A DNA stretch of 64,000 bases, taken from positions 1 through 64,000 of the forward strand of contig JBKHYJ010000130.1 of the NCBI GenBank assembly GCA_046565505.1, written 5' to 3'. Of the stretch, positions 28,258 through 36,903 are shown piece by piece. The notes under the pieces are model-generated. The model made no database searches and was not told where the DNA came from. It was given only the letters and a program-made list of their open reading frames with translations. Positions within the stretch are counted from its first letter, which is position 1, and every line of letters starts with the position of its first letter. Origin of the DNA: JBKHYJ01 sp046565505. Lineage in GTDB: Bacteria; Acidobacteriota; Blastocatellia; UBA7656. Position numbers and translations under genes: made by a program.

Positions 28258-28779
28258 ATGAATAAGCGTTTCACCGTTATTGCCGCCACCGTTTTGGCGC
28301 TGGTTTGTGTCGTCTTTGGTCAGTCCGACAAAGACAAAAAAGCGGGGCATTCGCAGATGGGCGCGAGCGGCGCGCACGTCATGATGACCCCGGGCGACGT
28401 GAAGTGGGGGCCTGCCCCGCCGGCGCTGCCCGCGGGCGCACAGGCGGCGCTGCTCGAAGGCGACCCGTCAAAGGCGGGCTCAACCTACACGATCCGGGCC
28501 AAGCTGCCGGATGGCTACAGGATTCCGCCGCACTGGCATCCCGTAGACGAGAACGTCACGGTCATCGAGGGAACGCTCGCGATGGGACTCGGGGAAAAGT
28601 TTGACGACGCCGCAGGGCATGATATGACTGCCGGGTCATACGCGAGAATGCCCAAAGGGGTGCGACACTTCGCCTGGGCGAAGGGCGACACCATAATTCA
28701 GGTGCATGGCGTTGGGCCGTTTGAAGTCAATTACGTGAACCCTTCCGACGACCCGCGAAAGAAGGGCGGCTCCAAATAA
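28258..28779 (+). CDS. Secreted cupin-domain protein
   Basis: The 173-residue protein has a signal peptide (RFTVIAATVLALVCVVFGQ). It carries a single cupin domain with metal ligands H92, H94 and E98 in HWHPVDENVTVIEGT and H137 in RHFAW. All four classic ligands are present, so it probably binds a metal outside the cytoplasm. The function could be enzymatic or binding only. GGGAG lies 7 nt before the ATG at 28258, and longer upstream frames overlap the aldehyde dehydrogenase. A strong hairpin follows. Confidence 0.82.
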   Translation: MNKRFTVIAATVLALVCVVFGQSDKDKKAGHSQMGASGAHVMMTPGDVKWGPAPPALPAGAQAALLEGDPSKAGSTYTIRAKLPDGYRIPPHWHPVDENVTVIEGTLAMGLGEKFDDAAGHDMTAGSYARMPKGVRHFAWAKGDTIIQVHGVGPFEVNYVNPSDDPRKKGGSK

Positions 28780-28791
28780 GGCCGAGCGAAT

Positions 28792-28827
28792 AGGGCCGCG
28801 CGGTTCGCGAAGACGCGGCGCGGCCCT
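28792..28827 (+). terminator. Hairpin after the cupin gene
   Basis: Perfect 10-bp arms AGGGCCGCGC (28792-28801) and GCGCGGCCCT (28818-28827) enclose a 16-nt loop. They begin 13 nt past the cupin stop codon. There is no T-run. Confidence 0.6.
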
Positions 28828-28960
28828 CAACGCTTCGCGGCATCTGTACGGCGGCGCGATCTCACAAAGCCCATCTCACGCCCGGCCCGATACGTACGCC
28901 GGCGGCGGCGGCCAGGCCCGCGATGTAGAGGGCGGCGCGGGCTTCGCCGAACACCGACTC

Positions 28961-30706
28961 ATGAATCATGCCGCCGCGTCTCTCGTCAGAGCATTGATGA
29001 ATACCCACCCACCAAAAGATGAGGACCCCCGCGGCGACCTCCTGGCCGCCGTCGCCGACGCCACGTCGTTGCGTGAAGGGCCGGAGGGCGTGGCTCAATT
29101 TCTCCACAGGATTTACTCGGCCGGCACGATAAGTCTCAAGGCTCTGTCGCGCAAGTCCGGTATTCCGCTTCCGGTCCTCGCGGCGCTGCGGCGCGAACTT
29201 GAGCGCGTGAATATCGTGGGCCGGGGCGCGGGGGGGATCAGCCTGACCCGCGAGGGAGTCGAGTTCATCGAGAACCGGCTGAACATTCGGACCAGGCATG
29301 ACGCCGCGTGCCCGACCTGTCACGGCAGGCAGGTCGTAATCCCGCCGGAGTTCCGCCCCGCGCTCGAAAAACTGGAGCGCTATTTCAACCTGAGGCCGCC
29401 CGTTGATGTTACGCTGGATCAAACGCCCGCGCTCCCCGAATCCAGCTTCAGGCGCGCCCTCTACATGCACCAGTCCGGCGCCCTGGAAGGTAAGAGCGTG
29501 ATACTGCTCGGCGAGGATGATTCCGTGTCGCTGGCGATCATGTTTGTAGCCCAGGCGCTCGGGCGCGAAGACTTCTGCCGCAGGCTGACGGTCGTCGAGG
29601 CCGACGCCAGAATCGTTGACTTCATCCGAGAGGTGAGCGCCGCCGAGTCGTTCGAGATCGAATGCGTCCGCCATGACTTGCGCGACCCGCTGCCGGGAGA
29701 GCTACGGCAGAAATTCGATACCTTCGAGACTGACCCGCCCTACACGCTTGGGGGCCTCAACCTTTTTGTCTCGCGCGCGCTGACGGCGCTCAGGCCGGGT
29801 CCGGGGCGGCAGGGATTTTTATCATTCGGGGCGAAGGCCCCGGACGAGTCGCTTGAGATTCAGCGGGGCCTCGCCGCGATGGGGCTGGTAATCAATCAGG
29901 TGAACCACTTCTTCAACGAGTATCAGGGGGCGTCGATTCTGGGCGGCTCCAGTCAATTGATTCACCTGCTGACCGGCCAGGCCACCGTCCCCACCGCTCC
30001 CGACTCGCGCTATGATCTTGCAATCTACACGGGCGAGGCGAGTCCGACAAAGCGCCTGTATCGGTGCGCGAATTGCCGGGCCGTCATCGAGGTCGGCCGG
30101 GGGCAGGCTTTCAACACAATCGAAACGCTGAAGGCGAATGGCTGCCCCGCGTGCGGCAAGGCCCAATTCAGGTACGAGGGGCGGGGCGACGCCCGACCGC
30201 CGGCGGCGGGTCAATCTACGAACGAGGGGCGGCCCGCGAGCAACCGCGCGGCGGCGGGCGAGATACGGCCCGCACGGAAAGAGGACCTGCCCGCCATCGT
30301 TGATTTTGAGATCGAGATCGCGCGCATATCATTCCCCGAAGACCCGATCACTGACCCGGAAGTCCACCGCAGCAAGCTGTCCAAAATAATGGAGCGCGAG
30401 CCGGAAGGGATGTACGTCATGGCGGCCGAGGGGCGCGTCGTCGGGTGGATGTGGATAACCATAAATACGCAGCCGCTCACCCGCCGCACCTACGGAACGC
30501 TCCGCAGCTTAGCCGTCAGCCGCGACCTGCGCGGGGGCGGCGGGGGCCGCGCGTTGCTCAAGTTCGGCATAGACTATTGCAGGAACAATCGCGCCGAGTG
30601 GATGGTCACGAAGGTCTTCGCCGAGAATCTCCCCATGCGAGCCCTCTGCCTGAGCCTCGGCTTCCGCATAAAACACCTGTCTATGGAGATGAGATTCGAC
30701 GCCTGA
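28961..30706 (+). CDS. bpsA: BpsA-like branched-chain polyamine synthase fused to a zinc ribbon and GNAT acetyltransferase
   Basis: The 581-residue protein has three parts. Residues about 25-350 match BpsA, the N4-bis(aminopropyl)spermidine synthase of hyperthermophiles: an N-terminal winged helix, CPTCHG (C117, C120), the GEDDS motif at 184-188 (GDDD in archaeal enzymes) and TDPPYTLGGLNLFVSRAL around 258-273. BpsA adds aminopropyl groups from decarboxylated AdoMet to spermidine nitrogen. Residues 367-405 form an extra zinc ribbon (C369, C372, C395, C398). Residues 434-581 are a complete GNAT domain whose acetyl-CoA loop is LRSLAVSRDLRGGGGGRALL. The fusion suggests that the polyamine, or another target, is acetylated. 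The AdoMet decarboxylase gene follows 136 nt downstream. The start could also be the ATG at 28997, and neither start has a strong ribosome binding site. Confidence 0.85.
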   Translation: MNHAAASLVRALMNTHPPKDEDPRGDLLAAVADATSLREGPEGVAQFLHRIYSAGTISLKALSRKSGIPLPVLAALRRELERVNIVGRGAGGISLTREGVEFIENRLNIRTRHDAACPTCHGRQVVIPPEFRPALEKLERYFNLRPPVDVTLDQTPALPESSFRRALYMHQSGALEGKSVILLGEDDSVSLAIMFVAQALGREDFCRRLTVVEADARIVDFIREVSAAESFEIECVRHDLRDPLPGELRQKFDTFETDPPYTLGGLNLFVSRALTALRPGPGRQGFLSFGAKAPDESLEIQRGLAAMGLVINQVNHFFNEYQGASILGGSSQLIHLLTGQATVPTAPDSRYDLAIYTGEASPTKRLYRCANCRAVIEVGRGQAFNTIETLKANGCPACGKAQFRYEGRGDARPPAAGQSTNEGRPASNRAAAGEIRPARKEDLPAIVDFEIEIARISFPEDPITDPEVHRSKLSKIMEREPEGMYVMAAEGRVVGWMWITINTQPLTRRTYGTLRSLAVSRDLRGGGGGRALLKFGIDYCRNNRAEWMVTKVFAENLPMRALCLSLGFRIKHLSMEMRFDA

Positions 30707-30842
30707 ACGCCGGCGCGCGTGCCCAAAAAAGAGGGGCGGCAACGGGCGCGCTGCCGGAAAATCCCGCGCCGCGGCGCGCGCCTAGACTGTGACTTTTTGC
30801 CTATGCTAGTCTCTAAATCAGGAAGTTGATACGGGATTTATT

Positions 30843-31220
30843 ATGCACTCTCATCATTTCATCGGCGTCGGCCTTTTATCGCAGGGGCTAAAGCATGCGG
30901 CCGCGGACCACGGCCGCCTCGTCGAAGACATTTCGCTGATCGTCGAAGAATGCGACCTGCAAATCGTTTCGCGCGACGCCGTGAAATTCGAGAATGGCGG
31001 GGCCACCCTGGTGTGGATACTGGCAGAATCCCACCTCGTCATTCACCTCTGGACCGACGAGGGTTTCGCCACGATAGACCTGCACGTTTGTGACTATCAG
31101 GTCTCTAACAGGGAGCGTGCGTCGCGGCTGAAGAAAGCGCTGAGCGAATTCTGCTTCGACAGGGCGGAAGCCGACTGGCATGAGTTTACGCTGCCACAAC
31201 CGACCTTAGCGGCCCGTTAG
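30843..31220 (+). CDS. speH: S-adenosylmethionine decarboxylase proenzyme
   Basis: The 125-residue SpeH-type proenzyme cleaves itself between E62 and S63 in LAESHLVIHLW to form the pyruvoyl cofactor. H68 and C83 (TIDLHVCDY) are the conserved processing and catalytic residues. It decarboxylates AdoMet to the aminopropyl donor that BpsA needs. The length is normal for the small bacterial/archaeal class. The partner gene bpsA directly upstream makes the pathway assignment strong. Confidence 0.93.
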   Translation: MHSHHFIGVGLLSQGLKHAAADHGRLVEDISLIVEECDLQIVSRDAVKFENGGATLVWILAESHLVIHLWTDEGFATIDLHVCDYQVSNRERASRLKKALSEFCFDRAEADWHEFTLPQPTLAAR

Positions 31221-31257
31221 ACGCTCCGGCCTCGCGGGCGGTCTTTTCTTCCCCCGG

Positions 31258-31983
31258 CTAAGGGACCAGAAAGAGCGCGCCTATGACGATCAGGAAGGCG
31301 TAGACTACCCGGCTGAAAAAATCCCTCGGTATGTGATCGTTTATTCTGCCGCCCGCGTAAATCGCGAGCATAATGAGCGGGATCGAATACAAGTAAAGCC
31401 GCAACACGAGCGGCGTCCACAACCCCGCCAGCCCATGCCCGATTAAAATCGATAAGCCCGTGAAGAGGAAATAGCATTGCAGCGTCGCGCGGAAATTCTC
31501 GGGCGGCCAGCGGCGCAGCAGCCCGTACATCACTATGGGCGGGCCGTTAGTGTTGTACGCGCCGCCCAGCACCCCGGCGACGAAGCCGAAAATGTACGCG
31601 GATTTTTCGCTGCGGATGACCGGGAGTACCGGCGTCACCAGGCTGTAGAGGCCATAAAGGATCAACAGCACTCCCAGTATGGCTTTAACCATGTACTCCG
31701 GGGCGACCCTCAACAGCACGAGCCCGAACGGTATGCCCGCCAGTGATAAGAGTATCAGCCGCCAGGCCGACCTTATATCAACACTGCGCCAGCTTGTTGC
31801 CAGGATCGTCACCGCGATGGTCGAAGCGGCGAAGGCGACCAGCGGCGTCGCGGTCCGAATGCCCAGGGTCATCGCCAGCAGCGGCATGGCTATCAGCGCG
31901 TCGCCGAACCCGATGGCGGAGCGAACGAAAGCGGAGATGAATATAATCCCCATCGCCAGCAGAATCGGAGTCGTAAAATTCAT
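31258..31983 (-). CDS. TauE/SafE-family membrane permease
   Basis: The 241-residue protein has about seven or eight hydrophobic helices and the TauE/SafE duplicated pattern, including FRSAIGFGDALIAMPLLAM-like and GGAYNTNGPPIVMYGL segments. The family exports sulfite, sulfoacetate or other small anions. The substrate is not known. It converges with speH across 37 bp and is the last gene before the ergothioneine cluster. A sulfur-related role is possible but is only inferred from that proximity. Confidence 0.85.
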   Translation of the reverse strand: MNFTTPILLAMGIIFISAFVRSAIGFGDALIAMPLLAMTLGIRTATPLVAFAASTIAVTILATSWRSVDIRSAWRLILLSLAGIPFGLVLLRVAPEYMVKAILGVLLILYGLYSLVTPVLPVIRSEKSAYIFGFVAGVLGGAYNTNGPPIVMYGLLRRWPPENFRATLQCYFLFTGLSILIGHGLAGLWTPLVLRLYLYSIPLIMLAIYAGGRINDHIPRDFFSRVVYAFLIVIGALFLVP

Positions 31984-32041
31984 AGCCAGGTAGTCGCCCG
32001 TGCGCCGAGGGCCGCCGGCGCGGGATGAATAGCGCGATACA

Positions 32042-33403
32042 TTAATCGGCCGCGCACCGGAACCCCGCGAACGCGATTCGGAACCGGGGCCTCCAAAAAT
32101 TCCTGAACGAGCAGCGCAGCAGGGGCATGCGCGTCGCCCACGACCCGCCTTTCAACACCCTGTGATCTTTATCGAACCACAACTCCGAATACTCGCCATA
32201 CGGGAAGGCTTCAAACCCCGGGTAGCCGTCGAATACGCTGTCGGTCCACTCCCAGACGTTGCCCGTCATGTCTACGCAGCCATAGGCGCTCTGGCCCCGC
32301 GGGTGGGCCGAGACCGCGGTCGTCCCCCACTCGCCGCCATCATAGTTCGCAAGCTCTGCCCGCGCGGGCTCGTCGCCCCAACTGAAGCGGCGCTTGCTCC
32401 GTGCGCGGGGGTCCCAGGACGCGGCCTTCTCCCATTCGGCCTCGGTGGGCAACCGCTTGCCCGCGAAGCGCGCGTAAGCCGAAGCCTCATGCCAGCTCAC
32501 CCCGGAAACCGGGTGGTTGGGCCGCAGCCCGCCGTATTCAAACATCTCTTGCACGCGCCAGGAGCCGGCGGACGAATCATCGCCCCGGCCGCCCCACGGC
32601 GACCAGTAAAGCGGCCGGTCAACCTTCTGACTCTCTTTCCAGTCCCAGCCCTCGTCGCTCCACAGCGAGCGAATCTTGTAGCCGCCCGCTTCTATGAACT
32701 CTGCGAACTCGCCGTTTGTCACGGGGTACTTGTCTATACGAAAATCCGCCAGCTCGACCATGTGCGGCGGCTGCTCGTTGTCGTAAGCGAACGGGCGCCC
32801 GCGAGAGCCCATCTCGAAGGGCCCGCCCTCAACGCGCGCCATCTCTCCGCGCGCAGGAGGGGCGGCGGGCGATGAGTCGCGGGAAGCAGGAGCTATACGT
32901 CCTTCCCCGGCGTAGCGCGGCGCTGCGGGCCTCCGCTTGCACCGCGGGTCGAGCATCTGAAGCAAGTACGCAAGCGTCTCCTGGTGCTGATACTCGTGCT
33001 CTATTACCAGGTTGAACACGTAGAAGTCTCGCAGCATCGGGTCATCACTGTCAGGGCTTACTGTGGATAAAAAGCCGAGCGTCCCTTCGCGCACGCGCGC
33101 GAGGTAGCTTTCGATCTCGGCTACAGGCGGCAGGTTATTTGCGTCTTCTTTAGGCGTTCTGATCGGGTCGAATATGGCGTCGTAGCGGGGCGAGATAGAC
33201 GGGTCGCCTTTCACGCGCTGCAAAATCCAATAACCTTCAAACGCGCCCATGTGGCCGAGGTGCCAAAGGATCGGCCGGTAGCCTTCGGCCGGCGGCCTCC
33301 GCAGGTCAGATTCGGCGACGACCACCTCGAATAATTCGTGACTGATTTCGCGCGACTCGCGCATCAAATGAGCGATCCCGTCCGCGTCAAACTCATTAGC
33401 CAT
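32042..33403 (-). CDS. egtB: Ergothioneine biosynthesis sulfoxide synthase EgtB
   Basis: The 453-residue protein has an N-terminal DinB-like domain whose iron ligands are in HLGH (H48/H51) and HEYQH (H136, H140). A C-terminal formylglycine-generating-enzyme-like domain follows (from about residue 188; MGSRGRPFAYDNE, FRIDKYPVTNGEF, GNVWEWTDSVF, RVLKGGSWATR). EgtB joins hercynine to a thiol donor with O2. About 35 residues rich in Pro, Ala and Arg link the domains. GGAGGG lies 6 nt before the ATG at 33401-33403. A longer frame to 33637 overlaps the divergent egtD and lacks family sequence. Confidence 0.93.
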   Translation of the reverse strand: MANEFDADGIAHLMRESREISHELFEVVVAESDLRRPPAEGYRPILWHLGHMGAFEGYWILQRVKGDPSISPRYDAIFDPIRTPKEDANNLPPVAEIESYLARVREGTLGFLSTVSPDSDDPMLRDFYVFNLVIEHEYQHQETLAYLLQMLDPRCKRRPAAPRYAGEGRIAPASRDSSPAAPPARGEMARVEGGPFEMGSRGRPFAYDNEQPPHMVELADFRIDKYPVTNGEFAEFIEAGGYKIRSLWSDEGWDWKESQKVDRPLYWSPWGGRGDDSSAGSWRVQEMFEYGGLRPNHPVSGVSWHEASAYARFAGKRLPTEAEWEKAASWDPRARSKRRFSWGDEPARAELANYDGGEWGTTAVSAHPRGQSAYGCVDMTGNVWEWTDSVFDGYPGFEAFPYGEYSELWFDKDHRVLKGGSWATRMPLLRCSFRNFWRPRFRIAFAGFRCAAD

Positions 33404-33457
33404 CGGCAACCCTCCGCGCGCGCACCGGCCCCCATATGGTTGGCACAACGCACAAAG

Positions 33458-33463
33458 TATAAT
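33458..33463 (+). promoter_or_regulatory. Candidate -10 box for egtD in the egtB/egtD divergent gap
   Basis: A perfect TATAAT lies 73 nt before the chosen egtD start. No good -35 sits at 17 nt (the TTGGCA at 33440-33445 is too close), so the promoter may need an activator. Confidence 0.4.
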
Positions 33464-33530
33464 AGCATTACAGCAGCTTGTTAGTTCAGCTCCGATGTCG
33501 TTTGTGGACCAAGTATCCGAGGAGATGTGG

Positions 33531-34574
33531 ATGCTCTCTGACATACGTTCCGGCCCCCCCGACCGCTTCACCCTGCGTCGGCTCGCACAGGGAGGCGACT
33601 CGAACGCTTTCGCGAATGACGCGCGCCGCGGCCTCACCGCAAAGCCGAAAGCCCTGCCGCCGAAATACTTCTACGACGACCTCGGGTCGCAGTTGTTCGA
33701 GGCCATCTGCCGCCTGCCCGAATACTACCTGACGCGGGCCGAGAGCGAGATACTGAGCCGCAACGCCGACGAGATAGTCGGCTCGGTCGAAGGCCCCGCG
33801 CGCATAATAGAGCTGGGCAGCGGCAGCGCGGAAAAGACGCGCTACTTAATCGAAGCCCTGCTCCGCCGCCAGCCGGAGCTTCACTACCTGCCCGTAGATA
33901 TTTCCGACGCGAGCCTCGAAAGCAGCAGCCTCGAACTCCTGCACATATACCCGCGCCTACGCATCACGGCGTACGCCGCGGACTATTTCACGGCCCTGCG
34001 CGCGCTGGCTCAAACAGGGGTGGCCGAGCGCGAAGGCACTCGGACCCTCGCCCTGTTCCTCGGCTCGAACATAGGGAACTTCAACACGGGCGAGTCGCGC
34101 GCTTTCCTGCGCGAAGTACGCAAGGTGCTCCGCCCTAAAGATGGCCTGCTGATGGGCGCGGACCTGAAGAAGTCGCCGGACCTTCTGCTGCCCGCCTACG
34201 ACGACGCGCTGGGCGTGACTTCGGCCTTCAACCGGAACCTGCTTGTGCGGATGAATCGCGAGCTAGGCGCGGACTTCGACATAAGCAAGTTCTACCACCG
34301 CGTCAAATATAACGAGGAGCTGGGCCGGGTCGAGGCGTACCTGGTGAGCCGAGAGCGGCAGACGGTCCGCATAAGGGCGCTCGACCTCGAAGCCGATTTT
34401 GAGGAGGGCGAGGCCATACACACGGAGAACTCTTACAAGTTCGACCTGGGGCAACTCGGGGAGCTCGCCGCCGAGACGGGATTCTCTCTGGAGAGGACAT
34501 GGTTTGACGGCGCGCGCCGCTTCAGCTTTAACCTCTTCACCGCCAGTGAGCATGATTACCCGAATAGATTTTAG
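33531..34574 (+). CDS. egtD: L-histidine N-alpha-methyltransferase EgtD
   Basis: EgtD trimethylates histidine to hercynine with AdoMet. It carries GLTAKPKALPPKYFYDDLGS, LPEYYLTRAE, the AdoMet loop IIELGSGSAEKTR, and ALFLGSNIGNFN. GAGGAG at 33519-33524 supports the ATG at 33531 (347 residues). An ATG at 33495 would add 12 residues and has a poorer site. Its stop codon is immediately followed by the egtA start, so the two are translationally coupled. It is divergent from egtB. Confidence 0.93.
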   Translation: MLSDIRSGPPDRFTLRRLAQGGDSNAFANDARRGLTAKPKALPPKYFYDDLGSQLFEAICRLPEYYLTRAESEILSRNADEIVGSVEGPARIIELGSGSAEKTRYLIEALLRRQPELHYLPVDISDASLESSSLELLHIYPRLRITAYAADYFTALRALAQTGVAEREGTRTLALFLGSNIGNFNTGESRAFLREVRKVLRPKDGLLMGADLKKSPDLLLPAYDDALGVTSAFNRNLLVRMNRELGADFDISKFYHRVKYNEELGRVEAYLVSRERQTVRIRALDLEADFEEGEAIHTENSYKFDLGQLGELAAETGFSLERTWFDGARRFSFNLFTASEHDYPNRF

Positions 34575-35972
34575 ATGCCTTTCAAATCCCCGACTCCTGT
34601 AACGCCGAACGGCCCCTCCGACGCGATCACTCCCGCGAGTGACTTCACACATTTTTTCGCCTCGGCCGGCAGGCCCGCCGACGAGTGGGCCATCGGCGCG
34701 GAGGTCGAGCTGTTCGGGTTCACGCGCGAGGGGCTGGCGCGAATAGACTCCGCGCAGGTGCAGGCGATCATAGAAGGCTTCTCCCCGCAAATCGTCAGCC
34801 GGGTGAGCGAGGATGGCTTCGTGACGGAAGCGGTGCTCGGGGCCGCGGGGCCGCCCGGCCGCCGCAGCCCCATCGCGCCATCCCGGCTGACGCTTGAGCC
34901 GGGCGGGCAGATAGAATTCTCCGGCGAGCCACACCGCTCGCTCGCCGAAACCGAGCGCGCGCTCGCAGACTACTTGGGGCGGCTCGCCGGGATAGCCGGC
35001 GCGAACGGCGTTATCATAATTGCCGCAGGCTTCGACCCTGTCAGGGGCATCGAAGAGCAGAAATGGATTCCCAAGCGGCGCTATGAAATCATGCGCCCTT
35101 ACCTGGCCCGGCGCGGCCGCCGCGCGTGGGACATGATGTGCCGCACCGCCGCCATACAGTTCAACTTCGATTACGCGGACCTGGCTGATCTCGCGAAGAA
35201 ATTCACCTTGGCGAACCGGCTCGGCCCGGTCGCCGCGGCGATCTTCGCCAATTCCCCTTTCGAGCGGGGGAAGCTCTCCGGGTACAAATCGACGCGGTAC
35301 GCGACCTGGCTTGAGACCGACAGTGACCGCGCGGGGCCGTCGCCGCTCGCGCTCGGGGATGATTTTTCCGTCGAGCGGTTCGTCGCTTACGTCCGGTCCG
35401 TGCCGATGTTTTTCATCCGGCGCGGCGACAGGTACATCAGCTTCGCGGGCCATTCGTTCAACGATTTCATCGCCAACGGGGCGGGCCCGATCTTTCAGGA
35501 TTTCACGGACCACCTCAGTACCATATTCACGGAGGCCCGGCTGAAGCCGCACGTGGAGCAGCGGAGCATGGACTGCTGCCCGCTTGAGATGACGATGGCG
35601 GCGCTGGCCTTCTGGAAGGGCCTTATGTACAGCGCCGATTCTTTAGAGCAGGCGCTTGCGATTGCGCCGAGGCTCGGCCGCGATGAATTCGCCTCGCTCC
35701 AACTGGAAGTCGCGCGCGACGGCCTGGACGCCCGCGCGGCAGGCGTGAATGTAAGCCGGCTCGCCGCCGACTCAATCGAGCTTGCGCGGGCCGGGCTGGA
35801 ATCCATCGCGCCGGAAGAGGCGCGTTACCTCGACGTGCTCGAAGAGCGAGTCACGCGCGAGCGGGTCTGCCCGGCCGACATCCTGATTCGTAACTATAAC
35901 GGCATGTGGAATGGAGACATTCGCAAGGCGGTCGAGTACCTCTCGATTTCGGATTCGGGGTCGAAGAGTTGA
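34575..35972 (+). CDS. egtA: Glutamate-cysteine ligase, EgtA-like (GCS2 family)
   Basis: The 465-residue ATP-dependent ligase forms gamma-glutamylcysteine. GCS2 signatures are AIGAEVELFGFTREG, RLTLEPGGQIEFSGEPHRSL, RTAAIQFNFDY and FANSPFERGKLSGYKSTR. The ATG directly abuts the egtD stop, which ties it to ergothioneine synthesis and suggests that EgtB uses gamma-glutamylcysteine here. It could instead serve glutathione-type metabolism, but no gshB is near. No egtC-type amidase or egtE lyase is visible in the window. Confidence 0.87.
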   Translation: MPFKSPTPVTPNGPSDAITPASDFTHFFASAGRPADEWAIGAEVELFGFTREGLARIDSAQVQAIIEGFSPQIVSRVSEDGFVTEAVLGAAGPPGRRSPIAPSRLTLEPGGQIEFSGEPHRSLAETERALADYLGRLAGIAGANGVIIIAAGFDPVRGIEEQKWIPKRRYEIMRPYLARRGRRAWDMMCRTAAIQFNFDYADLADLAKKFTLANRLGPVAAAIFANSPFERGKLSGYKSTRYATWLETDSDRAGPSPLALGDDFSVERFVAYVRSVPMFFIRRGDRYISFAGHSFNDFIANGAGPIFQDFTDHLSTIFTEARLKPHVEQRSMDCCPLEMTMAALAFWKGLMYSADSLEQALAIAPRLGRDEFASLQLEVARDGLDARAAGVNVSRLAADSIELARAGLESIAPEEARYLDVLEERVTRERVCPADILIRNYNGMWNGDIRKAVEYLSISDSGSKS

Positions 35973-36029
35973 ATCCCGGAGGGCGGAGCGTATAACCTGC
36001 GAACCGCGACAAGGTCACTTAAGAGGCTA

Positions 36030-36824
36030 ATGATGCGCGAACACGCGACACGCGACATGCGGCCCGAGGCCGCCCCCCCCGTCATACAATTTCGCGACGT
36101 GAGCCTGAGCGTGGGCGGCGGCAAGGTGCTCGTCGGCGGCCTGAATTTCGACGTGGCGCGGGGCGAGACGCTCGTGCTCGTCGGGCGAAGCGGGTCGGGT
36201 AAGACGACCACGCTCAAGCTCATCAACCGGCTGCTAGACCCCACGGCGGGCGAAGTAAGGGTCGAAGGCAAGCCGACGCTTGAGTGGGACGCGATCAAGC
36301 TCCGCCGCCGCATCGGTTACGTGATTCAAGAGACAGGTCTATTCCCGCACTTCACCGTAGAGCGTAACGTCGAGCTGGTGCCGAGGCTGGAAGGCTGGCC
36401 GGAAGCTCGCCGGCGCGAGCGAGCGCGAGAGCTTTTGGAGATGGTCGGCCTCGCCCCGGGGTCGTTCGGCGGCCGGTTCCCGCAAGAGCTATCCGGCGGC
36501 CAGCGCCAGCGCGTCGGCGTGGCGCGGGCTCTGGCCGCCGACCCGCCCGTGATACTCATGGACGAGCCATTCGGCGCGCTCGACCCCCTCACGAGGGCGC
36601 AGCTACAGCGCGAGTTCGCGGCGCTCGCTTCGAGGCTGAAGAAAACGATTGTCTTCGTCACTCACGACATACGCGAGGCGTTCACGCTCGCCTCGCGCAT
36701 AGGCCTTTTTAAAGATGGCCGCCTCGTCGTACTGCGCGCGCCGTCAGAGTTCATCGCCTCCGACGACCCGGAGGCGAGGGCGTTCATTGAAACGATGAAG
36801 GATGAGCGCGGGCCGACGGGCTGA
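36030..36824 (+). CDS. ABC importer ATPase, OpuCA/ProV type (EgtV-like)
   Basis: The 264-residue ATPase has Walker A GRSGSGKTT (residues 52-60), a Q-loop in YVIQETGLFPHFTVERNVE, the signature LSGGQRQRVGVARAL and Walker B VILMDEPFGALD. The VIQETGLFPHFTV sequence is typical of the osmoprotectant group. It lacks the C-terminal CBS domains common in OpuCA. AAGAGG precedes the ATG. It lies 57 nt after egtA and 79 nt before the permease-binding protein fusion, so all four are probably one operon. Confidence 0.88.
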   Translation: MMREHATRDMRPEAAPPVIQFRDVSLSVGGGKVLVGGLNFDVARGETLVLVGRSGSGKTTTLKLINRLLDPTAGEVRVEGKPTLEWDAIKLRRRIGYVIQETGLFPHFTVERNVELVPRLEGWPEARRRERARELLEMVGLAPGSFGGRFPQELSGGQRQRVGVARALAADPPVILMDEPFGALDPLTRAQLQREFAALASRLKKTIVFVTHDIREAFTLASRIGLFKDGRLVVLRAPSEFIASDDPEARAFIETMKDERGPTG

Positions 36825-36903
36825 AAACGATTCCTGCGGCGGCTAGAGGTTCTGCCTCTTCGCGCCGGCCGTCCATCGTTCCGCGTTCATCGTTTCTGGT
36901 CTT

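Noticed and set aside
34263..35552. A 429-residue open frame antisense to egtA
   Set aside because: egtA has clear GCS2 motifs, and the antisense sequence is a high-GC shadow.
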